A stretch of 64,000 nt of DNA, taken from Agromyces sp. 3263. Its GTDB lineage: Bacteria; Actinomycetota; Actinomycetes; Actinomycetales; Microbacteriaceae. Below the pieces are notes generated by a model. It searched no databases. It was given only the letters and a program-made list of their open reading frames with translations, and had not been told where the DNA came from. Below, piece by piece: positions 37,947-46,438 of this stretch; within the stretch, counting starts at the first letter, position 1, and each line of letters opens with the position of its first letter. Where the stretch lies: contig NZ_JAVDUV010000001.1 in the NCBI RefSeq assembly GCF_031456545.1, positions 2,790,001 through 2,854,000 of the forward strand, given 5' to 3'. A program made the position numbers and the translations under genes.

Positions 37947-40900
37947 GTGTGGCGGCTCGATCGGAACCATGACGAGGAGGACCTCCTCGGGTCCGAGCCG
38001 GACGCCGCCGCGGAGCAACTCACCCCGGATCCCATGCGACACGACACCACGAGCCCTGACGGAGTCAGCCTCGGCGACCCCGAACTCGTCGCCGGCAATG
38101 TGGCTGAGCCCGCGTGGCACCGCTGGCGCGGCGAGCTCGCGGAGGTCGGCGGCCGGTCGCCGCTCGTGCGCTTCGTCGACACGCCGCGCACCCGCATCGA
38201 GCTGTCCACGACGCATCCCGGCGGTCTGCCGCAGTTCATCACGGGCAAGTCGACCCTGCTCTCGAGCCTCATCCGCGACGAGCTCGCGCTGCGCAACGCG
38301 CGGCTCGCGGCCGCGGAGATCACCCAGAAGGGCATCGAGCTCCGGTCGGTGCGCGGCATCGAGTCGGTGCACCTGGCGATCGGACTCGCGTCGTGGCGCA
38401 ATGCCGGCGAGGAGTACCTCGCGCCGGTGCTGCTCCGCCCCCTCGCCATCCGCCGCTACGGCCGCGACTTCGAGCTGAAGCTCAAGGGCCAGCCGTTCCT
38501 CAACCCGGCCCTCGCCCGCGAGCTGCGCGAGCAGTTCCAGATCACCCTCGATGCCGACGCCTTCGTCGCCCTCGCGATCACCAACGGGGTCTTCAAGCCC
38601 CAGCCCGTGATCGACCGCCTGCGCGGTCTCACCTCGCACCTGCCGTGGTTCCACGTCGCGCCGCGACTCGTCGTGTCGGCCTTCGCGGAGGTCGGTCCGG
38701 CCATGGCCGATGACGTGCGACGGCTCGACCACCCCGTCATCGACGCCATCGCCGGCAACGCCGCCGCGCGCGCGTCGCTCGCCGAGCAGGGGGAGCGTGC
38801 CCGGCCGGTGCCGCAGGACCAGCGTCCGCCGTCGACCGACCACCTCCTCCTCGATGCGGATCCCGAGCAGGAGCAGGTCGTCGCCGAGATCGAGTCGGGA
38901 TCGTCGCTCGTCGTCAAGACGCTGCCGGGCACCGGCGGCACCCAGACGATCGTCAACGCGATCGGGGCACTCGTCGCCAAGGACAAGCGCGTCCTCGTGG
39001 TCGGCGCCCGCCGTGCGAGCCTCGACGGCATCGCGCATCGCCTCGGCCAGGTGGGGCTCGGCGGTGCCGCCGTGTCCACGGGCAGCCTCCGCCGCGACCT
39101 CATCCAGGCGATCTCCCGAAACGAGAAGGCCGAGCAGCCGCGGGTCGCCGACGTCGACGACGCGCTCGTGCGACTCCGCAAGGTGCTGCTCGACTACCGA
39201 ACGGCCCTCACTCGCGACGACCCAGAGCTGCACGTGTCCGTGCTGGACGCACTCGGCGAGCTCGCCAAGCTGGCGCAGCTGCGGGAGGCCCCGTCCACGA
39301 CCGCCCGGCTCGACCACGCCTCGCTCGTGGCGCTCGCCACCGGCCGCGACCGTGTCGCGCACGACCTCGCCCGGGCCGCCGAGCTCGGCGAGTTCCGGTA
39401 CGGTCCCGGCGACTCGCCCTGGTACGGCGCATCGTTCACCTCCTCCGACGAGGCGACGCACGCCCATGACCTCGCGAAGCGGCTGGACGCCACGGAGCTG
39501 CCCCGCCTGCTCGAGCGCGGTCGCGCCCTGATCGCGCAGACCCGCCTGCGCCCCTTCGAGTCGGTCGCCGAGCTGGGGGTCTTCCTGCGCCTGCTCCTGG
39601 ACGTGCGCGAGACGCTCGACCGGTTCCAGCCGTCGGTGTTCGACCGTCCCCTCGGCGAGCTCATCGCCGCCACGTCGGCCCGCCGCGATTCGCCCGGGAT
39701 GTCGGGTCCCAACCGCCGGCGCCTCCGCCGCCTGGCCCTCGAGTACGTGCGCCCCGGCGTGCACGTCACCGACCTCAACGGCGCGCTCCGCGGCATCCAG
39801 CAGCAACGCACGCTGTGGCAGCGCTACTCGGAGGCGGGCGCGATCCCCAGCGTGCCGGTCGGCATCGACGACGTGCATGTCGCCTTCCGCACGGTCGCGA
39901 CCGACCTCGCCGCGCTCGATGCACCGCTCGGCGTGGTGGGCACCCCCCGGCAGCTCGCCGCGAGGCCCGTGCGCGAGCTGGTGTCCGACCTGCGCGGACT
40001 CGCCGCGGAGTCGGAGGTGCTCACGAACCTGCAGGAGCGCACGGCGGTGCTCTCGCGCCTGCGCGACCTCGGCCTCGACCCGCTGCTCCTCGACCTCGCC
40101 AAGCGCCACGTGCCCGAGCGCGCCGTCGCCGCCGAGCTCGAGCTCGCCTGGTGGCAGTCGGTGCTCGAATCGATGCTCGCCGGCGACAAGGCGCTCCTCG
40201 GCGCGAACACGACGGTGCTCGACCGCCTCGAGGGCGACTTCCGCCTCGTCGACGAGGCGCATGCGTCGGCAGCGGGTCCGCAGCTGGCCTGGCACCTCGC
40301 CGAGAACTGGAAGGTCGCGCTCGTCGATCATCCCGACGAGGCCCAGCGCCTGAAGCGGATGCTCCGGGGCGACCGGGTGCGCCCCGCCGCGCTGCACGCC
40401 GAGACGCCGCACCTGTTCCGCACGCTCGCGCCGATCTGGCTCGCGTCGCCGTACGAGGTGGCCGAGATCGACGACGCGATCCCCTTCGACACCGTGGTGC
40501 TCGTGGACGCAGGCTCGACGACCATCGCGGAGAACCTCGGCGCGATCCGGCGCGCACGGCAGGTCGTCGCGTTCGGCGACCCGGTGACGCAGACCCCGAC
40601 CGTGTTCGAGACCGGGATCGACGACTCGGAGCCCGGCTCGGCCGGCACCACCGAGCACGGCGTCGATGCGCTGCACGCGGATTCGGCGCTGGCCCGGCTC
40701 GGCGAGCTGCTGCCCACGCTCACCCTCACGAGGAGCTACCGCGCCGGCGGCGAGGACCTCGCCGAGCTGGTGAACCGCCGGTTCTACGCCGGACGCATCC
40801 AGTCCCTGCCCTGGGCGGGCAGCTTCCTCGGCCACGGCAGCCTCGGGCTGCACTACGTCCGCGGCAACGGGCTCCCCGACGCCGTCACGGGCACGGTCGA

Positions 40901-41708
40901 GAGCATCGACTCCGAGGTCGCGAAGGTCGTAGAGCTCGTGATGGACCACGCCGTGAAGCGGCCCCGCGAGTCGCTCATGGTCATCACCGCGAGCGCCCGG
41001 CATGCGGCGCGGGTGCACCAGTCGGTGCTCGCGGCGTTCGCCAAGCGCACCGACCTGTCGGACTTCATCCTCAAGGACCGCGCCGAGCCGTTCACGGTGC
41101 TCACCCTCGAGCAGGCCGTGGCGCAGAGCCGGGATCGCGTCATCTTCTCCGTCGGCTACGGCCGCACGCCGCACGGCCGGCTGCTGTCGAACTTCGGCTC
41201 GCTCGGCGAACCCGGCGGTGACCGGCTGCTCGCCGTCGCCATGACGCGGGCCCGGCGTTCGATGGACCTCGTCTCCGCGTTCCGGCCCGAGGACATCGAC
41301 GAGGAGCGCCAGTCCCACGGCGTGCTCGCGCTCGCCAACATCCTCAGCCAGACCGAGGAGCGCGCCGCGGCCGACGTCGACGGCGAGGCCGGGGCGTCGA
41401 TGCTGGCCGACCTGGCCGCACGGCTGGCGCGGCGCGGCATCCGGGTCAGCGTCGACCATCGCGGCCGGCTCCCGCTTGCGGCCGCCCACGCCGGCAAGGC
41501 GGTGGTGGTCGAGACCGACGAGGCGTTCGAGGGGCTCAGCCTGCGGGAGTCCCTGCGACTTCGGCCCGACGTGCTGCGACGGCTCGGCTGGCACTACCTG
41601 CGGGTGCACAGCTTCGAGCTCTTCGGCAACCCCGAGGCGGTCGCCACCCGTGTCGCCACGGTCCTCGGCAAGCCCGAGGCGAATCCCGCGGATGCCGCGG
41701 CGAGCTGA
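37947..41708 (+). CDS. DUF4011 / SF1-helicase-like / REase-fold protein with degenerate ATPase motifs
   Basis: A 1253-residue protein. Residues about 80-230 match DUF4011, about 300-1130 an SF1 (UvrD/RecD-like) helicase pair and about 1150-1251 a small REase/Vsr-fold domain (MTES_1575-like; LRESLRLRPDVLRRLGWHYLRVHSFELFG). Walker A reads LPGTGGTQT (residue about 326): the lysine is Gly. Walker B reads VVLVDAGST (about 850) where active helicases have VDEAS. Motif III FGDPVTQTPT is also altered, but motif VI VAMTRARRSMDL is kept. So DNA binding may remain without ATP hydrolysis. GTG 37947 follows TATGGT (37935-37940) by 6 bases, suggesting a leaderless start; ATG 38034 is the alternative. Confidence 0.85.
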   Translation: MWRLDRNHDEEDLLGSEPDAAAEQLTPDPMRHDTTSPDGVSLGDPELVAGNVAEPAWHRWRGELAEVGGRSPLVRFVDTPRTRIELSTTHPGGLPQFITGKSTLLSSLIRDELALRNARLAAAEITQKGIELRSVRGIESVHLAIGLASWRNAGEEYLAPVLLRPLAIRRYGRDFELKLKGQPFLNPALARELREQFQITLDADAFVALAITNGVFKPQPVIDRLRGLTSHLPWFHVAPRLVVSAFAEVGPAMADDVRRLDHPVIDAIAGNAAARASLAEQGERARPVPQDQRPPSTDHLLLDADPEQEQVVAEIESGSSLVVKTLPGTGGTQTIVNAIGALVAKDKRVLVVGARRASLDGIAHRLGQVGLGGAAVSTGSLRRDLIQAISRNEKAEQPRVADVDDALVRLRKVLLDYRTALTRDDPELHVSVLDALGELAKLAQLREAPSTTARLDHASLVALATGRDRVAHDLARAAELGEFRYGPGDSPWYGASFTSSDEATHAHDLAKRLDATELPRLLERGRALIAQTRLRPFESVAELGVFLRLLLDVRETLDRFQPSVFDRPLGELIAATSARRDSPGMSGPNRRRLRRLALEYVRPGVHVTDLNGALRGIQQQRTLWQRYSEAGAIPSVPVGIDDVHVAFRTVATDLAALDAPLGVVGTPRQLAARPVRELVSDLRGLAAESEVLTNLQERTAVLSRLRDLGLDPLLLDLAKRHVPERAVAAELELAWWQSVLESMLAGDKALLGANTTVLDRLEGDFRLVDEAHASAAGPQLAWHLAENWKVALVDHPDEAQRLKRMLRGDRVRPAALHAETPHLFRTLAPIWLASPYEVAEIDDAIPFDTVVLVDAGSTTIAENLGAIRRARQVVAFGDPVTQTPTVFETGIDDSEPGSAGTTEHGVDALHADSALARLGELLPTLTLTRSYRAGGEDLAELVNRRFYAGRIQSLPWAGSFLGHGSLGLHYVRGNGLPDAVTGTVESIDSEVAKVVELVMDHAVKRPRESLMVITASARHAARVHQSVLAAFAKRTDLSDFILKDRAEPFTVLTLEQAVAQSRDRVIFSVGYGRTPHGRLLSNFGSLGEPGGDRLLAVAMTRARRSMDLVSAFRPEDIDEERQSHGVLALANILSQTEERAAADVDGEAGASMLADLAARLARRGIRVSVDHRGRLPLAAAHAGKAVVVETDEAFEGLSLRESLRLRPDVLRRLGWHYLRVHSFELFGNPEAVATRVATVLGKPEANPADAAAS

Positions 41709-41917
41709 TGCCCGACGAGCCCAGGCAGCGCGTGGAGCGTGCCGGCGGGAAGTCCCGTCGCGCGCGGCTCACCCCGGCGCCCGGTTCGGATCCGTCGCCC
41801 GAGCAGCCGGCGACGACGGGGACGGAAGCCGGCGAGCCGCCCGAGCCCACGTCGCAACGCGGTCGCCCCAGCCCTGACGACGAGCGCATCACGCGGGAGC
41901 GCCCGCCGCACTGGTGA
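41708..41917 (+). CDS. hypothetical 69-residue protein coupled to the helicase-like gene
   Basis: A small, highly charged, Pro-rich protein (MPDEPRQRVERAGGKSRR... ending DDERITRERPPHW) whose ATG overlaps the TGA of the helicase-like gene by one base. No family recognised and no hydrophobic core; probably disordered. Translation coupling suggests it works with the large protein. Confidence 0.65.
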   Translation: MPDEPRQRVERAGGKSRRARLTPAPGSDPSPEQPATTGTEAGEPPEPTSQRGRPSPDDERITRERPPHW

Positions 41918-41980
41918 CGGCGACGACATGGCGCCACCACGGTGCCGCCGCGACGGCGGTGCGGAGCGGCAGGCGCGCGG

Positions 41981-42448
41981 CTACTCGGCGTGCTTGCCGG
42001 AGGTGGTCGCGGCGACCGATTCCGTGCCGTGCGCGGGCGCGACGCGCTCGGCCAGCAGGTCGCGGATCTCGGAGAGCAGCGTCACCTCGTTCTCGGGCTC
42101 GTCGGCATCGGGAACTCCGGCCTGGCGCTTGGCGGTGGTGCGATCCTTCAGGTGGTTCATCGGCATCACGAAGACGAAGTACACGACCGCCGCGACGATG
42201 ACGAAGGTCAGGATCGATCCGAGCACCGCGCCGAACTTCACGTCGGCCGTGCCGCCGTCGAGTGTCGGGATCGACCAGACCAGGGCGGTGTCGAGGCTGT
42301 CGGCGCGGAAGATCGCGCCGATCAGCGGGTTGATGAGGTTGTTCACGATCGAGTTCACCACGGCGGTGAACGCCGCGCCGATGACGACGGCGACCGCCAG
42401 CTCGATCACGTTCCCGCGAAGGATGAACTCCTTGAACCCCTTGAGCAC
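41981..42448 (-). CDS. mscL: large-conductance mechanosensitive channel
   Basis: A 155-residue pentameric channel subunit: LKGFKEFILRGNVIELAVAV at the start, VIGAAFTAVVNSIVNN in TM1 and a second TM (FVIVAAVVYFVFVMPMNHL). It opens under hypo-osmotic shock. GTG 42448 follows GAGGAGG. The cytoplasmic tail (about 108-155) is longer than in E. coli MscL. Confidence 0.95.
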   Translation of the reverse strand: MLKGFKEFILRGNVIELAVAVVIGAAFTAVVNSIVNNLINPLIGAIFRADSLDTALVWSIPTLDGGTADVKFGAVLGSILTFVIVAAVVYFVFVMPMNHLKDRTTAKRQAGVPDADEPENEVTLLSEIRDLLAERVAPAHGTESVAATTSGKHAE

Positions 42449-42483
42449 GCCGCCTCCTCGATCTGCGCCCCGCGCGGGCACGC

Positions 42484-42873
42484 CTAGGCAACGCTAGCCG
42501 ACGAGCCCGATCCGGTCGATTTCGCTCCGCCCGACGATCCCGAGGAGCCGGTCGAGCCCGACGACCCCGACGAGCCGGCCGACGATCCGCCGGATCCCGA
42601 GCCGGAGGACCCGGATCCAGACGACCCGGACCCCGACGACCCCCCGCCCGACCCTGATGCGCCCGACGGGGCATCCGCCTTGCCCTTCGCGCCATCGGCG
42701 CGGGAATCGGTGCGGTAGAAGCCCGAGCCGTTGAACGTCACGCCGATGGTGTTGAAGAGCTTGCGCAGCCGGCCGCCGCACACCTCGCACACGGTGAGCG
42801 CGTCGTCGGTGAACGCCTGGTGGATGTCGAACGCGTTGTCGCACTCGGTGCAGCGGTAGGAATACGTGGGCAT
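42484..42873 (-). CDS. FmdB-family zinc ribbon protein with Gly/Ser tail
   Basis: A 129-residue protein with an FmdB/CxxC_CXXC_SSSS domain (1-45): MPTYSYRCTECDNAFDIHQ and CEVCGGRLRKLFN, four zinc Cys. The remaining 70 residues are an almost pure Gly/Ser repeat tail. Family function unknown. It lies between mscL and the formyltetrahydrofolate cyclo-ligase gene on the same strand and may be in that operon. Confidence 0.9.
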   Translation of the reverse strand: MPTYSYRCTECDNAFDIHQAFTDDALTVCEVCGGRLRKLFNTIGVTFNGSGFYRTDSRADGAKGKADAPSGASGSGGGSSGSGSSGSGSSGSGSGGSSAGSSGSSGSTGSSGSSGGAKSTGSGSSASVA

Positions 42874-42901
42874 GTGACTCTTCCGGATCGTGGTGCGCCG
42901 G

Positions 42902-43480
42902 TCAGAACGCGATGATGCGCGTGGGCGTCACGACGCCGTTCACGGCCTGGTCGTGCACCTCGCGCGGCACCCGCTCGACGAACTCGCTGTCGAAGACGAC
43001 GGCGTACACCGGGGGACATTTTCCCATCGAACCGAGGGTCTTGTCGAAATAGCCCCGGCCCCAGCCGAGTCGCATGCCCGTGACGTCGACCGCGGCGGCC
43101 GGCACGAGGATGAGGTCGACGTCGTTGATCGCCATCGGGCCGAGCAGCTCGCCGACCGCCTCGGGCATGCCGTGCAGGCCCTGCGTCTCGACCTCCTCCT
43201 CGCCGACCGTCCAGTCGAGCAGCCCGTCCTCGCGGGTGATCGGGAACAGCACACGGATGCCGCGGGCCTCAGCCCAGTTCACGAACGGCCGCGTGTCGGG
43301 CTCGGTCGGCATCGAGAGGTAGCACGACAGGGACTCGGCGTCGGTCGACCCGACGAGCTCCTGGAGGCGCGCGGTGAAGCCCTCCGTCGCGAGCTCCCGC
43401 TCGTGAGCCGGCATGTTCTGGCGGCGCTCCCGGAGCTCGGCGCGCAGCACGCGCTTCTGGACGTCCGGATCGTCGGGCAT
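42902..43480 (-). CDS. 5-formyltetrahydrofolate cyclo-ligase
   Basis: A 192-residue enzyme: KRVLRAELRERRQNMP for phosphate/nucleotide, VPAAAVDVTGMRLGWGRGYFDKTL as the folate/ATP loop. It converts 5-formyl-THF to 5,10-methenyl-THF in folate salvage. ATG 43480 is used; ATG 43489 (MSAM...) is an equally good start. Divergent from galU. Confidence 0.93.
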   Translation of the reverse strand: MPDDPDVQKRVLRAELRERRQNMPAHERELATEGFTARLQELVGSTDAESLSCYLSMPTEPDTRPFVNWAEARGIRVLFPITREDGLLDWTVGEEEVETQGLHGMPEAVGELLGPMAINDVDLILVPAAAVDVTGMRLGWGRGYFDKTLGSMGKCPPVYAVVFDSEFVERVPREVHDQAVNGVVTPTRIIAF

Positions 43481-43554
43481 GGCAGACATCCTAGGACGAC
43501 GACGACTCGGCGTCGGCCCTGCGCCGTGTCGCGACATCCGGTTACGCTGTCGGC

Positions 43555-44454
43555 ATGACTCAACGGATCACGAAGGCCGTCATCCCGGCCGCGGGCCTCG
43601 GCACGCGATTCCTGCCGGCGACGAAGGCGATGCCCAAGGAGATGCTCCCGGTCGTCGACAAGCCCGCGATCCAGTACGTGGTCGAGGAGGCCGTCGCGGC
43701 CGGCCTCGACGACGTGCTCATGATCATCGGTCGCAACAAGAACGCGCTCGCGAACCACTTCGACCGGGTCGCCGAGCTCGAGCACACGCTGGAGGAGAAG
43801 GGCGACGGGGCCAAGCTCTCGAAGGTGCAGGAGTCGAGCGACCTCGCCGACGTGCACTTCGTGCGACAGGGCGACCCCAAGGGCCTCGGCCACGCCGTGC
43901 TGCGCGCACGCAAGCACGTCGGCGACGAGTCGTTCGCGGTGCTCCTGGGAGACGACCTCATCGACCCGCGCGACCCGCTGCTGACCCGCATGCTCGACGA
44001 GCACGACCGTCGCGGCGCGACGATCGTGGCCCTCCTCGAGGTCGACCCCGACTCCATCCACCTCTACGGCGCGGCGGCGGTCGAGCCCACCGATGACCCC
44101 GACGTAGTCCGCGTCACCGGACTCGTCGAGAAGCCCGCGAAAGACGTCGCACCGTCGAACTACGCCGTGATCGGACGCTACGTGCTGAAGCCCGGCGTGT
44201 TCGACGTGCTCGAGCACACCGAGCCGGGCAAGGGCGGCGAGATCCAGCTCACCGACGCCCTCATGGAGATGGCGGCCGATGTCGAGGGCACGGGCGGCGT
44301 CTACGGCGTGGTGTTCCGCGGGCGCCGCTACGACACCGGCGACAAGCTCGACTACATCAAGGCGGTCGTGCAGCTCGCCGCCGACCGCGACGACCTCGGT
44401 CCCGAGCTGAAGCCCTGGCTGGTCGACTACGTCGCCGGCTTCGGCCGGAGCTGA
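43555..44454 (+). CDS. galU: UTP-glucose-1-phosphate uridylyltransferase
   Basis: A 299-residue nucleotidyltransferase: VIPAAGLGTRFLPATKAMPKEMLPVVDKP is the UTP/glucose-1-P motif; VRQGDPKGLGHAVL and FAVLLGDDLID follow. It makes UDP-glucose for envelope polysaccharides and trehalose. TACGCT (43543-43548) sits 6 bases before the ATG, so the mRNA is probably leaderless. A GNAT gene follows after 3 bases. Confidence 0.96.
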   Translation: MTQRITKAVIPAAGLGTRFLPATKAMPKEMLPVVDKPAIQYVVEEAVAAGLDDVLMIIGRNKNALANHFDRVAELEHTLEEKGDGAKLSKVQESSDLADVHFVRQGDPKGLGHAVLRARKHVGDESFAVLLGDDLIDPRDPLLTRMLDEHDRRGATIVALLEVDPDSIHLYGAAAVEPTDDPDVVRVTGLVEKPAKDVAPSNYAVIGRYVLKPGVFDVLEHTEPGKGGEIQLTDALMEMAADVEGTGGVYGVVFRGRRYDTGDKLDYIKAVVQLAADRDDLGPELKPWLVDYVAGFGRS

Positions 44455-44457
44455 TCC

Positions 44458-45120
44458 ATGGCGACGGCCGCCATCCCCACGCTGCGTGACGGGGACGTCA
44501 CCCTGCGGCCGATCCGCGCACGCGATGCGAAGGTGCTCGAGCGCGTGCTGCTCGACAATCGCGGCTGGCTCCGGCAGTGGGAGGCCACGTACCCGGGCGG
44601 CGGGTCGTTCATCGACACGCGGGCCAGCATCCGGAACCTCCTGGCCCACGCCCGCACCGGCCACGCGCTGCCGTTCGTCATCGAGCTCGACGGCGAACTG
44701 GTGGGGCAGTTGAACGTGTCGTCGATCACGTTCGGGTCGCTGTCGTCGGCGACCATCGGCTACTGGGTGTCGCAGTCGGTGGCGGGCCGGGGCATCACGC
44801 CCACTGCCGTCGCGCTCGCGACCGACTACTGCTTCTCGGTGCTGCGCCTGCACCGCATGGAGATCTGCATCCGGCCCGAGAACCAGCCGTCGCTGCGCGT
44901 CGTCGAGAAGCTCGGGTTCCGCTACGAGGGGTTGCGGCGCCGGTTCATCCACATCAACGGCGAGTGGCGCGACCACTTCTCATTCGCCCTGGTGGCCGAG
45001 GAGGTGCCGCGCGGAGTCCTCCGCCGCTGGCGCGACGGACAGGTGCCGGCGGATGCCGCGCGCATCCCGGCGGAGGACCGCGCCGCCGCCGCGTACCCGC
45101 TCCACGTCGCCGATCGCTGA
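44458..45120 (+). CDS. GNAT-family N-acetyltransferase (RimJ-like)
   Basis: A 220-residue acetyltransferase with the GNAT core: LRPIRARDAKVLERVLLDN, LVGQLNVSSITFG, GYWVSQSVAGRGITPTAVALATDYCF (acetyl-CoA pyrophosphate loop) and IRPENQPSLRVVEKLGFRYEG. It resembles RimJ/RimL ribosomal-protein acetylases. Translationally linked to galU (3-base gap). Confidence 0.92.
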   Translation: MATAAIPTLRDGDVTLRPIRARDAKVLERVLLDNRGWLRQWEATYPGGGSFIDTRASIRNLLAHARTGHALPFVIELDGELVGQLNVSSITFGSLSSATIGYWVSQSVAGRGITPTAVALATDYCFSVLRLHRMEICIRPENQPSLRVVEKLGFRYEGLRRRFIHINGEWRDHFSFALVAEEVPRGVLRRWRDGQVPADAARIPAEDRAAAAYPLHVADR

Positions 45121-45172
45121 ACACGCCCGCGACGAGCGGAGCCAATCGTCCACCGTGACCTAGCGTGGTCGC

Positions 45173-46234
45173 ATGGACGTGATCGGCGGTGGGGTGCTCG
45201 TGGCGGCGGCCGCGGCGCTCTGGATCGCGTACCTGCTGCCGAGCTGGCTCCGGCGCCGTCAGTACCTCGACACCGAGCGCAACGCCGTGCGCCTGCAGCA
45301 GACGCTCCGCATCCTCGCCGAGACGAGCGAGACCCCCGAAGAGGTGCGCGTCGAGGCGACCGCCCGCGAGGTCGCCGTCCAGCAGCGCATCCTGCACGAG
45401 CACGAGGAGACCGCCCGGCTCGAGGCGGAGGCTGCCGAGCTCCTCGCGATCGCCGAACGCCTCGCGGCCGAGGACGCCGCTGCCACCGCTCGCGAGCTCG
45501 CGGCTGCGGCGCAGGCGACGGCCACCGAGCCGATCACGGTCGTGACGGCGCCCGCTGCGACCTCGTCCACCGTGACGGATCGGCCGTCGGGCGCGACGCC
45601 GGCACCGGTGACGGCGACGGATGCCGCGCGCCGGCGCCGCGCGCTTCGCCGGCGTCGCGGACTCAGCTCGCTCTTCCTCCTCGTCTCGCTGCTCACCGTC
45701 GTCCTCGGCCTCGTCGCCACGGCCTTCGGCGCCACGTTCCTCATCGCGGGCGTCGGAGCGGGAGGCGTGATCGTCGCGCTCGGCCTGCTCGCCCGCCTGG
45801 CGCGCGTCCGCGTGCCCTCCGTCGTCGCCGCTGCCCCGCTGGCGGCACCCGAGACCGTGCCGTTCGAGCCCATCGAGCTCCCCGAGCCCGAGGCGGAAGA
45901 CCACGGCTGGGTACCGCGGCCGCTGCCCAAGCCGCTGCACCTCTCACGCGGCACGATCGCGGCGATGGCGATGGCCTCGGTCGAGGCGGCCGCCGAACTC
46001 AAGCGCGCCGAGCTGGACGCCGAGGTCGCCCGCCGGGTCGAGCGACTGGAGCCGGCCGTGCCGTCGATCGCCCCCGCGGCCGTGGCATCCGCCGGGCCGG
46101 CCGAGCCCGCGGCATCCGCTCGCGAACGGCTCGAACCCGCCAGCCCCTACGCCCGCATGGGCATCATCGACGACGCGGCGCCCGGCTTCGACGACCTCGA
46201 TGCCGTACTGCGACGACGCCGCCAGGTCGGCTGA
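45173..46234 (+). CDS. conserved two-region membrane protein, unknown
   Basis: A 353-residue protein with an N-terminal helix (about 5-25) plus basic RRRQYLDTER, a coiled acidic middle (about 60-125), a second helix pair (about 160-205; FLLVSLLTVVLGLVATAFGATFLIAGVGAGGVIVALGLL) and a long C-terminal region with GWVPRPLPKP. No enzyme motif. Actinobacterial genes next to galU-GNAT carry this family. TAGCGT (45161-45166) sits 6 bases upstream of the ATG, so it is likely leaderless. Confidence 0.75.
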   Translation: MDVIGGGVLVAAAAALWIAYLLPSWLRRRQYLDTERNAVRLQQTLRILAETSETPEEVRVEATAREVAVQQRILHEHEETARLEAEAAELLAIAERLAAEDAAATARELAAAAQATATEPITVVTAPAATSSTVTDRPSGATPAPVTATDAARRRRALRRRRGLSSLFLLVSLLTVVLGLVATAFGATFLIAGVGAGGVIVALGLLARLARVRVPSVVAAAPLAAPETVPFEPIELPEPEAEDHGWVPRPLPKPLHLSRGTIAAMAMASVEAAAELKRAELDAEVARRVERLEPAVPSIAPAAVASAGPAEPAASARERLEPASPYARMGIIDDAAPGFDDLDAVLRRRRQVG

Positions 46235-46292
46235 CCGGCACCGTGGCGTGGTCCGAACCACCCTGCGAGAAATGATAGAGTCGTTCTCGCTC

Positions 46293-46365
46293 GGGCCCAT
46301 GGCGCAGTTGGTAGCGCGTCTCGTTCGCAATGAGAAGGTCGGGGGTTCGAATCCCCCTGGGTCCA
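46293..46365 (+). tRNA. tRNA-Ala(CGC)
   Basis: A 73-nt cloverleaf: GGGCCCA with TGGGTCC acceptor, D-arm GCGC-GCGC, anticodon arm TCTCG-TTCGCAA-TGAGA giving anticodon CGC, T-arm GGGGG-TTCGAAT-CCCCC, discriminator A. TAGAGT stands about 12 bases upstream. CCA not encoded. Confidence 0.95.
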
Positions 46366-46370
46366 CTTCG

Positions 46371-46400
46371 ACGGCCGGCATCCACTCGGATGCCGGCCGT
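46371..46400 (+). terminator. terminator of tRNA-Ala
   Basis: A perfect 13-bp stem (46371-46383 with 46388-46400), loop ACTC, followed by TCTCCGTT; 5 bases after the tRNA. Confidence 0.85.
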
Positions 46401-46438
46401 TCTCCGTTCGACTTGGACGCGGGCGTAGGGTGGACGAG

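Noticed and set aside
37269..41609. 1446-residue antisense ORF opposite the DUF4011 helicase gene
   Set aside because: A GC-rich shadow frame: residues are almost only Arg/Ala/Gly/Glu/His, no domain, and the opposite strand has recognised motifs.
42490..42660. Apparent tandem repeat in the FmdB gene
   Set aside because: It simply codes the Gly/Ser tail of the protein, a common low-complexity feature in this family; not scored as an element.
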